64,000 nucleotides of DNA, from NCBI GenBank assembly GCA_034440575.1, contig JAOTOL010001498.1, forward strand, positions 687,501 to 751,500, read 5' to 3'. Under the pieces are notes generated by a model. It had not been told where the DNA came from, made no database searches, and worked only from the letters and a program-made list of their open reading frames with translations. Position 1 is the stretch's first letter, and every line of letters begins with the position of its first letter. The stretch comes from Imbricaverruca yamaguchii. Lineage: Eukaryota; Arthropoda; Thecostraca; Neoverrucidae. Positions 1-11,575 of the stretch are shown here, piece after piece. Both the position numbers and the translations under genes were made by a program.

Positions 1-61
1 CGATAAGTGCCAGAAGCTGACCATTTGGGCTGGCGTTAGCCGACCGGTGATAGAGCTGTTT

Positions 62-268
62 TGAAGTTAATATGCAAATACGAACTTCAATCTGCACCAT
101 AATTACGAGTCACCAATGCATATTTGTTTCAAGTTTTTTTTCCACTTTCCTATGTTCCAGTGGATGAAAGCACCATTCGTGTGAAAACAACATATACAAA
201 TACTTCCCAGCTCTACTGAGGTGAGAAGATGCCTAAGCGCATACCATAGGCCGCCCGCCCCTTACCTC
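62..268 (+). repeat. Dispersed repeat, copy 1 (partner at 57922-58098)
   Basis: Shares collinear blocks with 57922-58098: a ttacgag-cacc-atgcatatt segment, tgttccagtg / tttccagtgt, the ctctact-aggtga segment and gccgcccct. Family unknown. Confidence 0.65.
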
Positions 269-465
269 GTAAATGTCACCGATGTTGTTGAGGAGAAAGA
301 GTAAGGAAGAACGTAGAACTTAATTACTGGCTCATGGCAAAAGAAGTTTCATTATTGATGCTGGAAAGGATAAGAAACAGAAAAGACGGATGATAGCTGT
401 CGATTTTTTTATTCGGTATGTGGCAGACCAAGATTGGCAGGGTGACATAATTGTATGGTGTTCAT

Positions 466-653
466 TAGGGTGGAGTGATTTTATGCTTTTTTGTAAAAAC
501 GATGGGGGATAAAGTCTTAAAACTTGCGTTTGGTTCTAAAAAGACGATCTGCAAAGTTTTAGAGCAATCCGAGGCCGGGAAGCCGCCGCGCCTCAGGGCT
601 TTCTGAGACCGAAATGACGTTTTCTAACGAACTAGCGGGATAAATCACCATTT
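466..653 (+). repeat. Left terminal inverted repeat of the hAT-like element
   Basis: Matches 5416-5591 in inverse orientation. The best block runs from cttaaaacttgcgtttgg to the ctttctgag-ccgaaatga segment, with only a few differences. A less conserved gap follows the first 18 bases. Confidence 0.85.
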
Positions 654-1041
654 CAAGAATTCGAATAATTAGATAGAAGATAAAGAGTTGTTTCATTGCA
701 TTCTACAGTCTTTCATTGACCGCTATGCCAATTTTAACTTCTCTGACTTGAAAATTGTGCCCGTCATTACGCAGAGTCTCGTAAGGTGCACCGACCGCAG
801 CGACATCACTGCCCTCTAACGGTGGAAGTGTAAACTATGGGTATTGGCCGTTTTTCCCGTTTTAGTTCCTCTCTGTGACAACTGAAGGCAGGGAGGGGGC
901 GGATCTAAGTCAGGGTATATTCGGATGGTTGTTATGCCTACAAATAGGCACACGAACAGAACGAACTAAGCGCAGTTAGTCCTAAGACCTACTCATCTAA
1001 ATAAGATCCTGGACCACCATACGACTACGAATTGCACACGG

Positions 1042-1080
1042 CTGTCTCTGTCTCTCTGTCTCTCTGTCTCTCTGTCTCTC
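1042..1080 (+). repeat. (CTCTCTGT)n microsatellite
   Basis: About five copies of an 8-bp CT/GT unit inside the transposon. Confidence 0.9.
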
Positions 1081-1399
1081 GGCTAGTGGCTAGCGCAGAC
1101 GGCTAGTGGCCCTGCCTAGTCCCCAGAAGATAACTAGAAGCTCACGTCGAGCGAGATTTGTTGCACTGCCTGACCCTTCTGGCTACAGTTGCGCAGTGCC
1201 ATCGTTTCTTCCCCGCAGCCAAGCAATTTGGTCGAGTTCTGTTGTCTTGCGTTCTTCGCTCCGGGCCGCCACTATCCCGAGAACGCACACATATCGGTAC
1301 TCCGGGTAAAATATTTGGAATCAAGCCCTTGGTGTACGCCACGTTTCCCAACTCTGCCCACTCGTATTTTGGGTCGTACTCCTGCTCTTGTCCCAACGG

Positions 1400-1545
1400 G
1401 TGATGAGGTGAATCCCAACGGATGATGAGGTGAATCTCAACGGATGATGAGGTGAATCTCAACGAACGATGAGGTGAATATCAATGGATGATAAGGTGAA
1501 TCCCAAAGGATGATGAAGGGAATCCCAATGGGTGATGACGTGACT
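1400..1545 (+). repeat. ~20-bp tandem repeat
   Basis: About seven imperfect copies of gatgaggtgaatctcaacg. Inside the hAT-like element. Confidence 0.9.
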
Positions 1546-1835
1546 TACGATTGATTCACCTCTCTGGTAATCTTTTCCTCTCTGCATCGAATAATCCTTC
1601 ACCAGCAATTGAGCGAATGAAAACTCGCCTATTGAACAACCCATCCATGTGCTGCGGGCACCTCACTCCTGCCCCCGGACTCCTCCCCAGGACTTCCACT
1701 CGTCTCTTCCACGTCATCCCGTAGCGGATGGAGCGGAGACTCAGCCGCACCTGAGGCTGTATGACCAACGCAGTCGATGCGCCCGTAAGCCCAAATAACC
1801 AACCAACCAACCGCAACTGACACGCCTCCGGCAGA

Positions 1836-1927
1836 TCGAGTGGTACCTGGCCGACGGCAAGCGCAGCGTGGTGCGCTCCACCCTGCTGCTGACGGCGGCC
1901 GCCTCGCTGCACGACACGCGCGTCACG
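1836..1927 (+). other. Possible exon fragment (Ig-like?) inside the transposon
   Basis: After ctccggcag the plus strand reads IEWYLADGKRSVVRSTLLLT then AAASLHDTRVTSE, followed by GTCGG. The GC-rich third positions resemble the exons of the transporter gene and differ from the surrounding element. WYLADG and STLLLT recall a C2-type immunoglobulin domain, but the match is weak. It lies directly behind a SINE-like (CCAA)n tail and runs into (GGAGCC)n and (TCTGCC)n repeats. Confidence 0.35.
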
Positions 1928-1935
1928 TCAGAGGT

Positions 1936-2010
1936 CGGAGCCGGAGCCGGAGCCGGAGCCTCTGCCTCTGCTTCTGCCTCTGCCTCTGCCTCTGCCTCTG
2001 GCTCTGGCTC
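1936..2010 (+). repeat. (GGAGCC)n then (TCTGCC)n hexamer tract
   Basis: Two adjacent hexanucleotide tracts. They produce spurious RS- and EA-repeat reading frames on the two strands. Confidence 0.9.
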
Positions 2011-2034
2011 GCGGCACAACTGGCCTGGCGCGAT

Positions 2035-4405
2035 ACGATAATGCCGTGTCGCCTGTCCTCGCCGAACACACTCGTGGACGCCATAACGCATCGCTCGACA
2101 CTCTGTACGTGGCATGGGAATGCCGGTAGCGAGAGAGGTTGGTCGACGGCTGACATAATCTCGTCGTTCGACATGTGAGCGGTAACTGGTGGTTCGGTCA
2201 CCTCGACATGGTCCCATTGAATCATGTCGGTGCATGTGGCCGCCTCCCAGTTCAATGGGGGCACCATGAACTGTCGGCACCGGGATCCCGAGTTACTCCG
2301 CGCACTCATGCTCAGTTTGACCCCACCCCCCTCCCGGATCGACCTCTCAGCGTCGACAACCATGGCCGGGATTAGGTTCTTCGGGTTGGCTAACCACGCG
2401 CTTCGCTGCACTGAACGTTTCGCCACTGTCTGCACTTCAGGTGTCTGTGTCTGAATAAGTCCCATCGTTCTGAAGAGATGCACGACTCCTTGTGTGAAGA
2501 GTGGGCGCGCCTTGATGTCGAACCACATAGGGGCATACACCTGCTGGACAAACCCTGTCATCTTTGTCAGAGCCGGGGTTGGCGACGCAGTTATCGTGTA
2601 CAGTACGAGCACTCTGATGCCGAGAGTTAGCCACCGCGTGTGGCTAAGCGGACCCGGCCTGGCGCATGCCAGCTCAGCACTGACAACGCCGGTGGCGACG
2701 GCTCGGCAGCACCGGAGAAGGATGCGCTGGTCAGCAGACAGGTCTGCGACAACCTGCTCCGCGATGTCAGGTGCGTTGAATGGTATGGGACGGAAGTCCA
2801 CCCCCGGCTGGCGGTGAATATCACCAGCTATAGTTTGTCCCAGCGGGCCCTTGAAGGACTTGGACCCACTGGTACCTTGGCCTTCATCCAGCTCCACGAA
2901 CACATGCCTGCGAAAAAGCCCAGTACAGAATGGGATTGGGACAAGGAAGGAATTGGATAAACATTTATCTTGGTCTAAATGGGCAAATGCCATGGCAAGT
3001 GTTTGGATTGTACTACGGACTCACAAATTGCCATGATTCTAGATAGATATGCAGATGACGCAGTATATTATTGTATGTCATGTAATTTGTAAGGATCAGG
3101 TGGGTAGTGGCGAAGTATTTCAGTCAATTCTTGTTTTATTATATATATAAAAAACAAGCGGCACATACCTCCTCGGAAGTAGGTTGCCATGAAGAAGGCA
3201 GATGAGCCACTGGACGCTACGGCCCAGCTGGCGCTCCATCCTCGCGAGTGCACCGTTTTCGCGGCCTGTGTTGACGGCAGTGCCATCGACCAATACTGCC
3301 TGCAGGGATTCTTCTGAGTCTCACTCCCGAACGACTTCTAAAGCCTTGCCAGCAATTGATGCACTATTTTCTGATGTCAGTGTTCTGTGAGCTATGTAGG
3401 CTCCACCTGGCTCGTTCACAAATACCAGATGATACTCTTTTCCCGTAAGTCGTACGTCTTGCTCCTTTGTTTTCTCTTCAATCTTTGTGATATCCTGTAT
3501 CCCATCGAATCCATGCACTGCACCATATCGCCTATGCCCTCCTTTAGCTTTCGTTTTTCTTTCTCCTGTGCCCTTTGTCTAGCTCTTATCACTTTATCTC
3601 GTGTGATGACGTGCCTCGTGTCGTTCTTAGTGACGAGGCCAAGGTCCTTCAAGAGAGCGGTGCCAAGGGCCGCTGCAATCCTATCAGTGACCTCAATGTA
3701 CCGGTCACACTCCTTAGCGAAATTCTCCAGAGGCATCATATTGTACGGAGCCCTAGTCTGTGTTGGTTCGTGGACACTCCCTGTGTCATATGCATCGTCA
3801 CCATTGCTTCCCTCGTCCATGCTTTCGGGCTCGTGTCCCGTGCTGTGCTCGGTCAGACCCGAGGGACCAGGATCCGAGTCGTTGGCGTCCGTCTGAAGGA
3901 AGGCCGGGTCAGGCCGCAGACGGTTCTGATCTCTTCGCCTCCTCCCCAATGCGTTGGAGGTCTTCATGTCAATGCCGCCGATGCTTCACTTCCTCTCACC
4001 TCGCTGGTCTTGTAAGAAATTGCACTCGCGGTATGGAACCTTGTTCTCGCTGGGGCAGCTGCAGGCATTTCTCGAAGCATAACTGCACGCGCAGATGTCA
4101 ATCAGCTCATGGAGGGGAATCGTTTTGCTTGCGCCAGCTTGTTTCTTTATTGGGGTCTTTGTTAGATCCTTTCCTTTCTTCATAATCACCAGGACACCCC
4201 GGACAATCGACTGAAACGATTTAACAGGGACGCTTGCTTTCCCCCAAAGGTATACAACGCCCTTGGCAACGCTCGTGGCGATTTGCCTTTCGCCCGCTGC
4301 ATGGTTGTCGACAGCCCGAAGTCTGTTAGACTGTAGTCTGCAGAAGTTGTATACATGAATCTGAAGTGGCAGTTGGTTCTGCGGCAGTTCGCAGGGATGG
4401 CCCAA
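2035..4405 (-). pseudogene. Decayed transposase of the hAT-like element
   Basis: Reading minus: 4405-3986 gives an N-terminal part with a Cys-rich ICACSYASRNACSC block and FLQDQRGERK. 3967-3416 and 3518-3321 follow after frameshifts (VFVNEPGGAYIAH). An in-frame TGA at about 3308 precedes AVLVDGTAVNTGRENG and QLGRSVQWLICLLHGN. A GT-AG intron (3168-2908) leads to HVFVELDEGQGTSGSKSFKG, then LSHTRWLTLG, PALTKMTGFVQQVYAPMWFD and FPCHVQSVERCV. These blocks recur in an uncharacterised RNase H-like transposase family common in arthropods (recognised from memory, no search run). Frameshifts, the stop and loss of the normal C-terminus mean it is not functional. I cannot settle the superfamily by protein alone. 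Confidence 0.75.
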
Positions 4406-5415
4406 CTCAAAGCGAGCCGTCTTCGATCGGAATGAACTTCCTTAACATTTTGTACTTTCATACTCGAAATCTGATAGGTTCACTAGTCTGGAAAAGAGGC
4501 AAAAACTGGCTAGGCAACTGGTAAGTTTCAAAATTCATCGCTCGCCATAGGATAAAAATGTATCACAAAGTTTTTTTTTGCTATACCAGGAAGTTCAGGG
4601 TGCACAACTGCATTGGAAATTCCGCGTGCGACACACGCCCTCGTAGATCCTTATTTTCGGTTCCAACCATGGTCATGGTTGGAGAATATGCCTCGGCCAC
4701 CCCGGCCGTGGCCGCGCAATATATTGGCCGCCAGTGGGGTAACTTACAAAGCAACTCTTTACCCATGATCATGGTGGTGATGGTGAGCAAATGTAACAGT
4801 TGGTGGGCAATCGATGGTCGGAGTACACAATCATTGCCAGTACTGCTAAATTTGAGCGGTATGCGTTAGTCGTGCAACCGAGTACCCACCCAGTAAGGTG
4901 TGGGGTTGTCAGTGTTTCTGCCAAAGTAAATTAATTAAGTTCAAATATCTGCAGCAACAATTCACATGCAGCCAAGAAAACATGCTAGCAGGGTATCTCA
5001 GGGAAACATTGTGAGCTTGGAGGCTGAAAGGCAGGCCACAATATGCCAAAGCCGGCTGTGGCTACGCTCCAATCGTGTGTAGCTGTCGATAGAAGTCGCT
5101 GGAATCGTAATAAAATAGCGCTGTGCGCATAAGAAGCCAGCACACTGTGCACTGTCTCAAATCCGCCACCTACCTGCCCCCCAGTTGACCAAGAAAGATA
5201 CTTATATTGCGGAATGAACGGTGAATGGTCGCAGTTCATACTTCAGCCGATAGAGGGCAGTGGTGGCGCTGCGGGCGACACACCTTCCGGAACTCTGCGT
5301 CATGGCAGGCACAATTTTCAAGTTAGGGAAGTGAAAATTAGCACAACGGTGGATGAAAAACGATACAATGCAATGAAATAAATATTTATTTGCTATCTAA
5401 TGATTTAAATTCCTG

Positions 5416-5591
5416 AAATCGGGCTTGATCCCGCAAGTTGGTAGAAAAACCTCATTTCGGCCTCAGAAAGCCCTGAGGCGCGGCGGCTTCCCGGCCTCAG
5501 ATTGCTCTAAAACTTTGCAGATCGTCTTTTTAGAACCAAACGCAAGTTTTAAGACTTTAACACCAAAATTTTTGGAAATCACTCCACCCTA
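5416..5591 (-). repeat. Right terminal inverted repeat of the hAT-like element
   Basis: Inverse copy of 466-653. The terminal base is 5591, and the 8-bp duplication gtgttcat follows immediately. Confidence 0.85.
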
Positions 5592-5599
5592 GTGTTCAT

Positions 5600-7400
5600 G
5601 TATGGTTTAGAAAAGGAACAAATGTATATGGTTTTGAAAGCCCTGCCGCTTTTTACCGCAGTCGGTACGTTTTGGAGGGCCACGTGCGTTTTTGTTTTCC
5701 AGTTGATCTTTTTGGATCCCCCTGCGTTTGTTTGGGATTCCTCGCTCACAATTGTGGGACCCCAGCACGATATAGGGGGCTCCGTTATAATTTCTCGGGG
5801 TCCCCTCGCGACTTTTCTGGCCCAGGCGCGTAGTTGCGGGCATCAGACGCCAGCTTTCTGGGCTTGACGCAATTTTTATTGACTTCTCTTGAATTATGTG
5901 AAGTCTGAGCCACGGCCTGATTCTTCGAGCCCCCGGAAACATTATTTTTTGTGTACCGCGACGATTTTTCAAGTTCCGCCACGTTTTTAGGCGCCGTATG
6001 CAATTTATTATGGATCTGGTGGTATCTTTGAGCTAAGGAGTGATTGTCCTGGCTCGGACGTATATGTTTTCGGAATCTCCATCTTGGAGGGCTCTGCTTT
6101 ATCCTTGTCGGGTTTCGATGCGATTTTGGGGCCATGCTGTGCTTAGCTAGGACCGTCGACGCCAATTTTTGGGAGCCCGAGGGGATTTGTGATGCCCCGA
6201 CCAGGATTTCTAGGACTACTAATAGGAGTTTTGGGTTCAAAGCGCGGTACTTTTTTTTTTTGGGGGAGGGGTGGGGGAGGCTTGGCGCTAGTTCTCGGAG
6301 GGCGTTGTACTTATCTGGGCCCCAGTGCGAATTTGGCGTTCACCGGCGCAAATTGTCGGGTTCCGTGCAAGTTTTTTGGTGCTCGTTGTATTTATCTACA
6401 ACCCATAATTCTGGGGGAGCTGGCGCGAATTTATGGGGCCCCAGAGCCATGGGGACTCCGACGCAATTTTTTGGTTCTTGGAAGTCTACATCTTCAGGAT
6501 GGATGGGGGCATTTGCCTCTTTGGTATGCCACTGCGGCTGCTTGAATATTTTTTTTTCAACCAATAGCACCGTTAAAAGTAAAAAGATCCTTTCGAGAAC
6601 TTCCTTTCGGGGTCTATTCTGGATTTTCGGGTGCTCTAGTCGACTCGATGGAGTCATTTCTTTCCCAACTTGTTTTTTTTTGTAAGCCTTTTGTGCTATA
6701 TTTTTGGGATCCGGCACGATTCTTCGGTATCTCGGTGCATTTTTCTGTGCTCCAAGGCACTTCTCTTCTGAGGCTAGACGCGTTTTTTTTTTTTTTTTTG
6801 GGGGGGGGGGGGGGTCTGACGCAATTTTATAGCTGTAGAGTAACATTCCGGGCAGGAGTTGATTTTTTAAAAAATCCAGCTACGACTTGTGGGACTCTGA
6901 TGGGACTTTTTTTACCCCGAATGTAATCATATACAATGGCATCGGCGCGACGTTTTTGGGTCTATGTGCGATTTTTCGATCATGTCTTCATTTATTAGGA
7001 TGCCTATCTCGAGTTTTAGTGGCCTGGACACGTCCTTTAGGGTTCAACACGTTCTTCTTTTTTTTGGATCGACTGCTAGGAGCCCAGAGTGATTTTCCAT
7101 GTCCAGACTGGTTTTTCGTTGCCCTGACTTCATTTATTGGATGTTTCCGATGAGACTTTTGGGGCCCCGGTGCGACCTGTCAAGCACCTAGCGTGATTTT
7201 CAGGGGCCCGGGTGTGACATTTTGGTACCTTCAGACTCAGCGTGATTTTCGGAGGCCCCAGCCCAACGTTTTGAGTCCCGTTGTGATGCTCAAGAACCAC
7301 GGCACGACTTTTTCTGCCCCCAGCGTGATTTTCTTGGCCCAGGAGCGACCTTTTGAGCCCCCAGCGTGATGTTCAGCGGCCCAGCCCATCTTTGTGCAGC
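5600..7400 (+). repeat. Degenerate ~30-40-bp repeat block (GTGATTTTC-GGGGCCC motif)
   Basis: The stretch is built of diverged units alternating gTGATTTTCaGGGGCCC with gCGCGAcTTTTTGGG. The many open frames here have no recognisable protein. The part at about 6970-7400 is collinear with 60900-61375, so it belongs to a dispersed repeat family. Poly-T and poly-G runs lie at 6249-6275 and 6783-6814. Confidence 0.7.
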
Positions 7401-9170
7401 TTCCATCGTGATGGAATTCGGTGTTTTGTACTTTTAATCAAAATGTCTTCATTGAATAGATTATGGGATCAGTGTCTTTGCTAAGCAGAGATTGTTAAAT
7501 ATACCGTGACACAACCATATTACCGAACCATTTCTGTTCAACGACTCAATTTGAATTCAATGTTTAACGTGCTGTCAATGCCACTGCGCAGTTATTCAGT
7601 TAAAGATCCACTCGGGTCAGTTGCCATGCTCGTCATGTGCCTTCACGGATCACATGACAAGCATCGCTTGTTACTCATCACATCATCACTCTTCATATCA
7701 CTCCTCGTATGACCTTGTCAGGTCGTACCACGAGCGCCTAATCCTCTCGGGGATTCTGAGATTCTGACAGGCGTTCTCGCGCTTGAAGTTGATTCAATAG
7801 GTTGTGGACTTCATTATTGTATCTATGCTACCATAACAAATTATTGAAATAAGTGTTTTTCTATGTTGGATACCAGCACCGATATTACCTAGGAATCTTA
7901 CTGAAGAGGTTGGATATAAAAATCCATTGAAATGTGAAAATGTTTACGTTCTATTTCATACTACAGTCACGCAATGCACTGGTAATCTTGGCGGTAATTT
8001 TATGATTCAATAATCAAAATACATGTAAATGTTGAAGTGTATGGCAGCTAGGAGCAATGCCATACATAATACATGGGTATGTGATATCAAGGCAAGGAAT
8101 TTACGTCTGCAAATTGTACGTGTTGCCTTGATTGTGTTACGTTACTGCCCTCAGCCTTCATCATTTTATACTGTATGCAATATTAATGAAATCGATATTA
8201 AGCACGTTAGCAGTACAATAACCACAGTGAAACTCTTGCATGCATGTATTTTGGTACAGGCTGGCACATTATCTGCTTTGTAGTCTTTACATAGCATAAT
8301 ATAAGGCGTGAATATTCATGCATCTGTTGCATTGCATCAACTTCTGATTTAGCTGCGTTGCTGTAAGGTCATGCCCAAGTGTGTATGACTTTACAAATAA
8401 AGTGATGCCATGTAATATGTGCAACTTTCACTTATTTATGGATTGCCGGAAGTATATCAAATATTCAAAGGTGTGTATGCTGCACTCTGGTGTAAATTAA
8501 AATGTCTCAAAACTTTTGAGAGATTCAAATTAGCTGGCCCTTCCAGCTAATTTGAATGAGAGCCAGCTGAAGCCGACGATTTGCGACGTTTCTAAACATG
8601 TCGGCTCTGACCTGCCCGAGGGTCCCTGATCGACAGAGTATCAACATCCGGTACCATGAGATTTATTTTGTGACACCAATTGCGCTGGGCTTTTTTCGGA
8701 GGATTCCACATCAATTCGAGGCGAAATGTCGATGGAATGCTAACAATCCCTCGACTGGGGAGGCTGACGAAATTCGCCTGAAGGAAGATAACTATATGAC
8801 GTCCATCTGACAAACTCTCACTATGTCATACGTGTGTGATCGCCTCGGATCTTGTTTGTCAGGGGTTCGCCCTGGTAACACCACCCGCTTCCTTCCACAG
8901 CCTGCCGCCAGTGCTACATGCATAATTAGTCGCTCAACTCTAGCAAAGGTGCGTGTCTGGGCATCGAGTCATTTCGCTGGACAGATTGCCGGCAGAAGTT
9001 GCGAGACCGGTTTCTGGGACACGACTACCACGCACTCTATTTCCTCCTGATGAATAATGCATTTTGGCATATTTTCAGAGGATGATGTTCATCCATTAAC
9101 CAAAGTTTCACTATTGGATCTGGCGAGTCATGCAGCTGGCGGCCGGCGAGAAGTTCGTCACGCCAGCAGA
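7400..9170. other. Unannotated AT-rich stretch
   Basis: No recognised gene. A 70-codon plus-strand frame at 8598-8810 has plausible codon use but matches nothing I know. A short perfect hairpin lies at 8523-8557. Confidence 0.5.
8523..8557 (+). repeat. Perfect 15-bp hairpin
   Basis: attcaaattagctgg and its exact complement are separated by ccctt. Confidence 0.8.
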
Positions 9171-9174
9171 CACA

Positions 9175-9740
9175 TTTGCCGGGTGTACGCTACAGCGCAT
9201 GCACAGGTGCTGCCATCATTGGCACGGTGACGTTACGTTACCGGGTGTACGCTACAACGCTGCACAGGTGCTGCCATCATTGGCACGGTGGTGTCACGTT
9301 ACCGGGTAAATATTACGGCGCGAGCAGAGGTGCTGCCATCACTGGCACGGTAGCGTCACGTTACCAGGTGAATATTACGGCGTGAGCAGAGGTGCTGCCA
9401 TCATTGGCACGGTGGCGTTACGTTACCAGGTGAATATTACGGCGTGAGCAGAAGTGCTGCCATCATTGGCACGGTAGCGTCACGTTACCGGGTGAATATT
9501 ACGGCGCCAGCAGAGGTGCTGCCATCATTGGCACGGTGGCGTCACGTTACCGGGTAAATATTACGGCGCGAGCAGAGGTGCTGCCATCACTGGCACGGTG
9601 GTGTCACGTTACCGGGTAAATATTACGGCGCGAGCAGAAGTGCTGCCATCATTGGCACGGCAGCGTCACGTTACCGGGTGAATATTACGGCGTGAGCAGA
9701 AGTGCTGCCATCAGTGGCACGGTGGCGTCACGTTCCCATC
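9175..9740 (+). repeat. 62-bp minisatellite, about 9 copies
   Basis: The anchor tgctgccatcattggcacgg starts at 9208, 9269, 9331, 9393, 9455, 9517, 9579, 9641 and 9703. The first two copies differ from the rest (tacgctaca instead of aatattacg). It lies 3' of the transporter gene. Confidence 0.95.
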
Positions 9741-10099
9741 CAGGTCTGTGGTGATGGGTGGTCAGCATTTTCGCGTCAGGCAATTAATGAAATCGACACC
9801 ATGTGCAAACACCAGAGATCCGATACCCGGCGAAGGATGGCAGCTGGCTGGCTTTGTGCTGCTGGTAGTTCAGTATCGAACCATCTGCTTTTCAGTGCAC
9901 ATGCTTTTGCCAGCTGTAGCGAAGTTGTGCTGAATTGTCTTGAAACACGCCATTATGTTCGTAATAACAAGTTTACTTTCTCCGCTCACACTTCTTTAAA
10001 TGGTACCTGGCCGAAGGGAATTAGCAGCCGGCCAGCCAAAGCCAGCCGGGTTGGAGTCGGCTTAGGGAATGAAGTTTCTCATTTTTTGGCCATGTTTGA

Positions 10100-10310
10100 G
10101 CAAAAAGAAACTCATTGAACTTTAATACATTTGGGACTGAGCCCAAATAATAAAGCAACATATTCGACGGAAAAAGGGTTCTAGTCTTTCCGCAAATGGC
10201 GAAAAAAGGCCACTTTTGCTCCAAATCATGAAATCTTGGGAGAGAGCAGGCATGACACTGTTACTACCTCTTCGTGGATGCGCCACTGTGTTACCAGGAA
10301 TTGGACAGAG
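10100..10310 (+). repeat. Dispersed repeat, copy 1 (partner at 17430-17605)
   Basis: Both copies share cttttgctccaaatcatg-like and atcttgg-a-g-g--gca blocks and end at (c)gccactg. Family unknown. Confidence 0.5.
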
Positions 10311-11069
10311 CTGCACAATGGATAAAAATAGTGTATTTATTGTATTGGAGAGCTCTCCCCAATTTTATTTGTATTCACTTATTACGCAAGGATACCCCGA
10401 AAATGCATCGCATCCAAACATGCGATACGAAGCATAGCGTTGGTGGCGTGTGGGAACAATGAGGGAGAGACGAACGGAAGAAAATTGTTCCAAGGTTCAT
10501 TTAGAGCAACGTCCCTGAAAGTAAAAACAGAATATGCACGTAATGAGATAATCAATTTGTTGGTAAAATAGCTGTTTCTCGAAACTGTGCATACCTCAAT
10601 AAAGTCGTTTTTGCAAATGTCAGCATGCAAAAACATTTACTTAGCTGATCCCATAATGCAGCTCATAGCGTTCTCGGCGAATCATGTAAAATATAACGTG
10701 CTTGTTGTTTACCATGCAAAGTTTACTTCCACCTTGCCCGATATGTTGGTATATGTCGGTCTGTTTTGTGAAGCTTCTCCGTGTCTTCATATCCGAACAC
10801 GTGTGTTGGTGTTTGTCGCAAAGAACCGAGAATGAAATGCAACTAACTGTTTTGTATTGGAATGAACAGTCTCAGAAAAGTTGGCCACAACCGCCATCAT
10901 CCAATGAATATCCAAGGTGTGAAAATGAACAATGGTACACATACTACCGACAGGCTCAAATTGGTTCTCCAACAAAAGTGCACTGGCACGCGTGCTGGCC
11001 TCAAGCATCAGCATTGCGGTTCTCACATGGAGTTTAACGCACAGTTCCGGCTCAACCCATGTGAATTTT

Positions 11070-11575
11070 CACTGCCAGTTCAGCGCCACGCTGGTGGCCA
11101 TGACGTACCGCCAGTTCAGCGCCACGCTGGTGGTCACGACATACCGCCAGTTCAGCGCCACGCTGGTGGCCATGACGTACCGCCAGTTCAGCGCCACGCT
11201 GGTGGCCATGACGTACCGCCAGTTCAGCGCCACGCTGGTGGTCACGACATACCGCCAGTTCAGCGCCACGCTGGTGGTCACGACATACTGCCAGTTCAGC
11301 GTCACGCTGGTAGCCATGACGTACTGCCAGTTCAGCGCCACGCTAGTGATCACGACGTACTGCCAGTTCAGCGTCACGCTGGTGGTCACGACATACCGCC
11401 AGTTCAGCGCCACGCTGGTGGTCACGACATACCGCCAGTTCAGCGCCACGCTGATGGCCATGACGTACCGCCAGTTCAGGCGTCACGCTTGTGGCCACGA
11501 CATACCGCCAGTTCAGCGCCACGCTGGTGGCCACGACATACCGCCAGTTCAGCGCCACGCTGGTGGCCACCTGCG
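11070..11575 (+). repeat. 36-bp minisatellite, about 14 copies
   Basis: The unit starts cagttcagcgccacgctggt and continues with ggccatgacgtaccgc. The period is a multiple of three, so long frames stay open on both strands (12-residue repeats). I do not regard these as proteins. Confidence 0.95.

Larger units (their letters stand above)
466..5591 (-). mobile_element. hAT-like DNA transposon, 5.1 kb, with long terminal inverted repeats and 8-bp target duplication
   Basis: Both ends begin TAGGGTGGAGTGATT in opposite orientation and are flanked by the same 8 bp, gtgttcat (458-465 and 5592-5599). The TIRs extend about 180 bp. The 8-bp duplication and TAGGG terminus (matching the hAT YARNG rule) fit the hAT superfamily; P elements also make 8-bp duplications. 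The interior carries a decayed spliced transposase on the minus strand, a 20-bp minisatellite (1400-1545), a SINE-like tail (1750-1812) and a possible captured exon. The perfect target duplication and similar TIRs suggest a fairly recent insertion, although the transposase is broken. Confidence 0.85.

Noticed and set aside
1840..2178. RS-repeat (SR-like) protein
   Set aside because: Encoded by (GGAGCC)n and (TCTGCC)n tracts inside a transposon.
5607..7153. Several 100-200-codon frames at 5.6-7.2 kb
   Set aside because: All overlap the degenerate GTGATTTTC/GGGGCCC repeat block and homopolymer runs; no recognisable domain.
9175..9740. CRISPR-like array
   Set aside because: Whole 62-bp units repeat with no unique spacers, and the DNA is eukaryotic.
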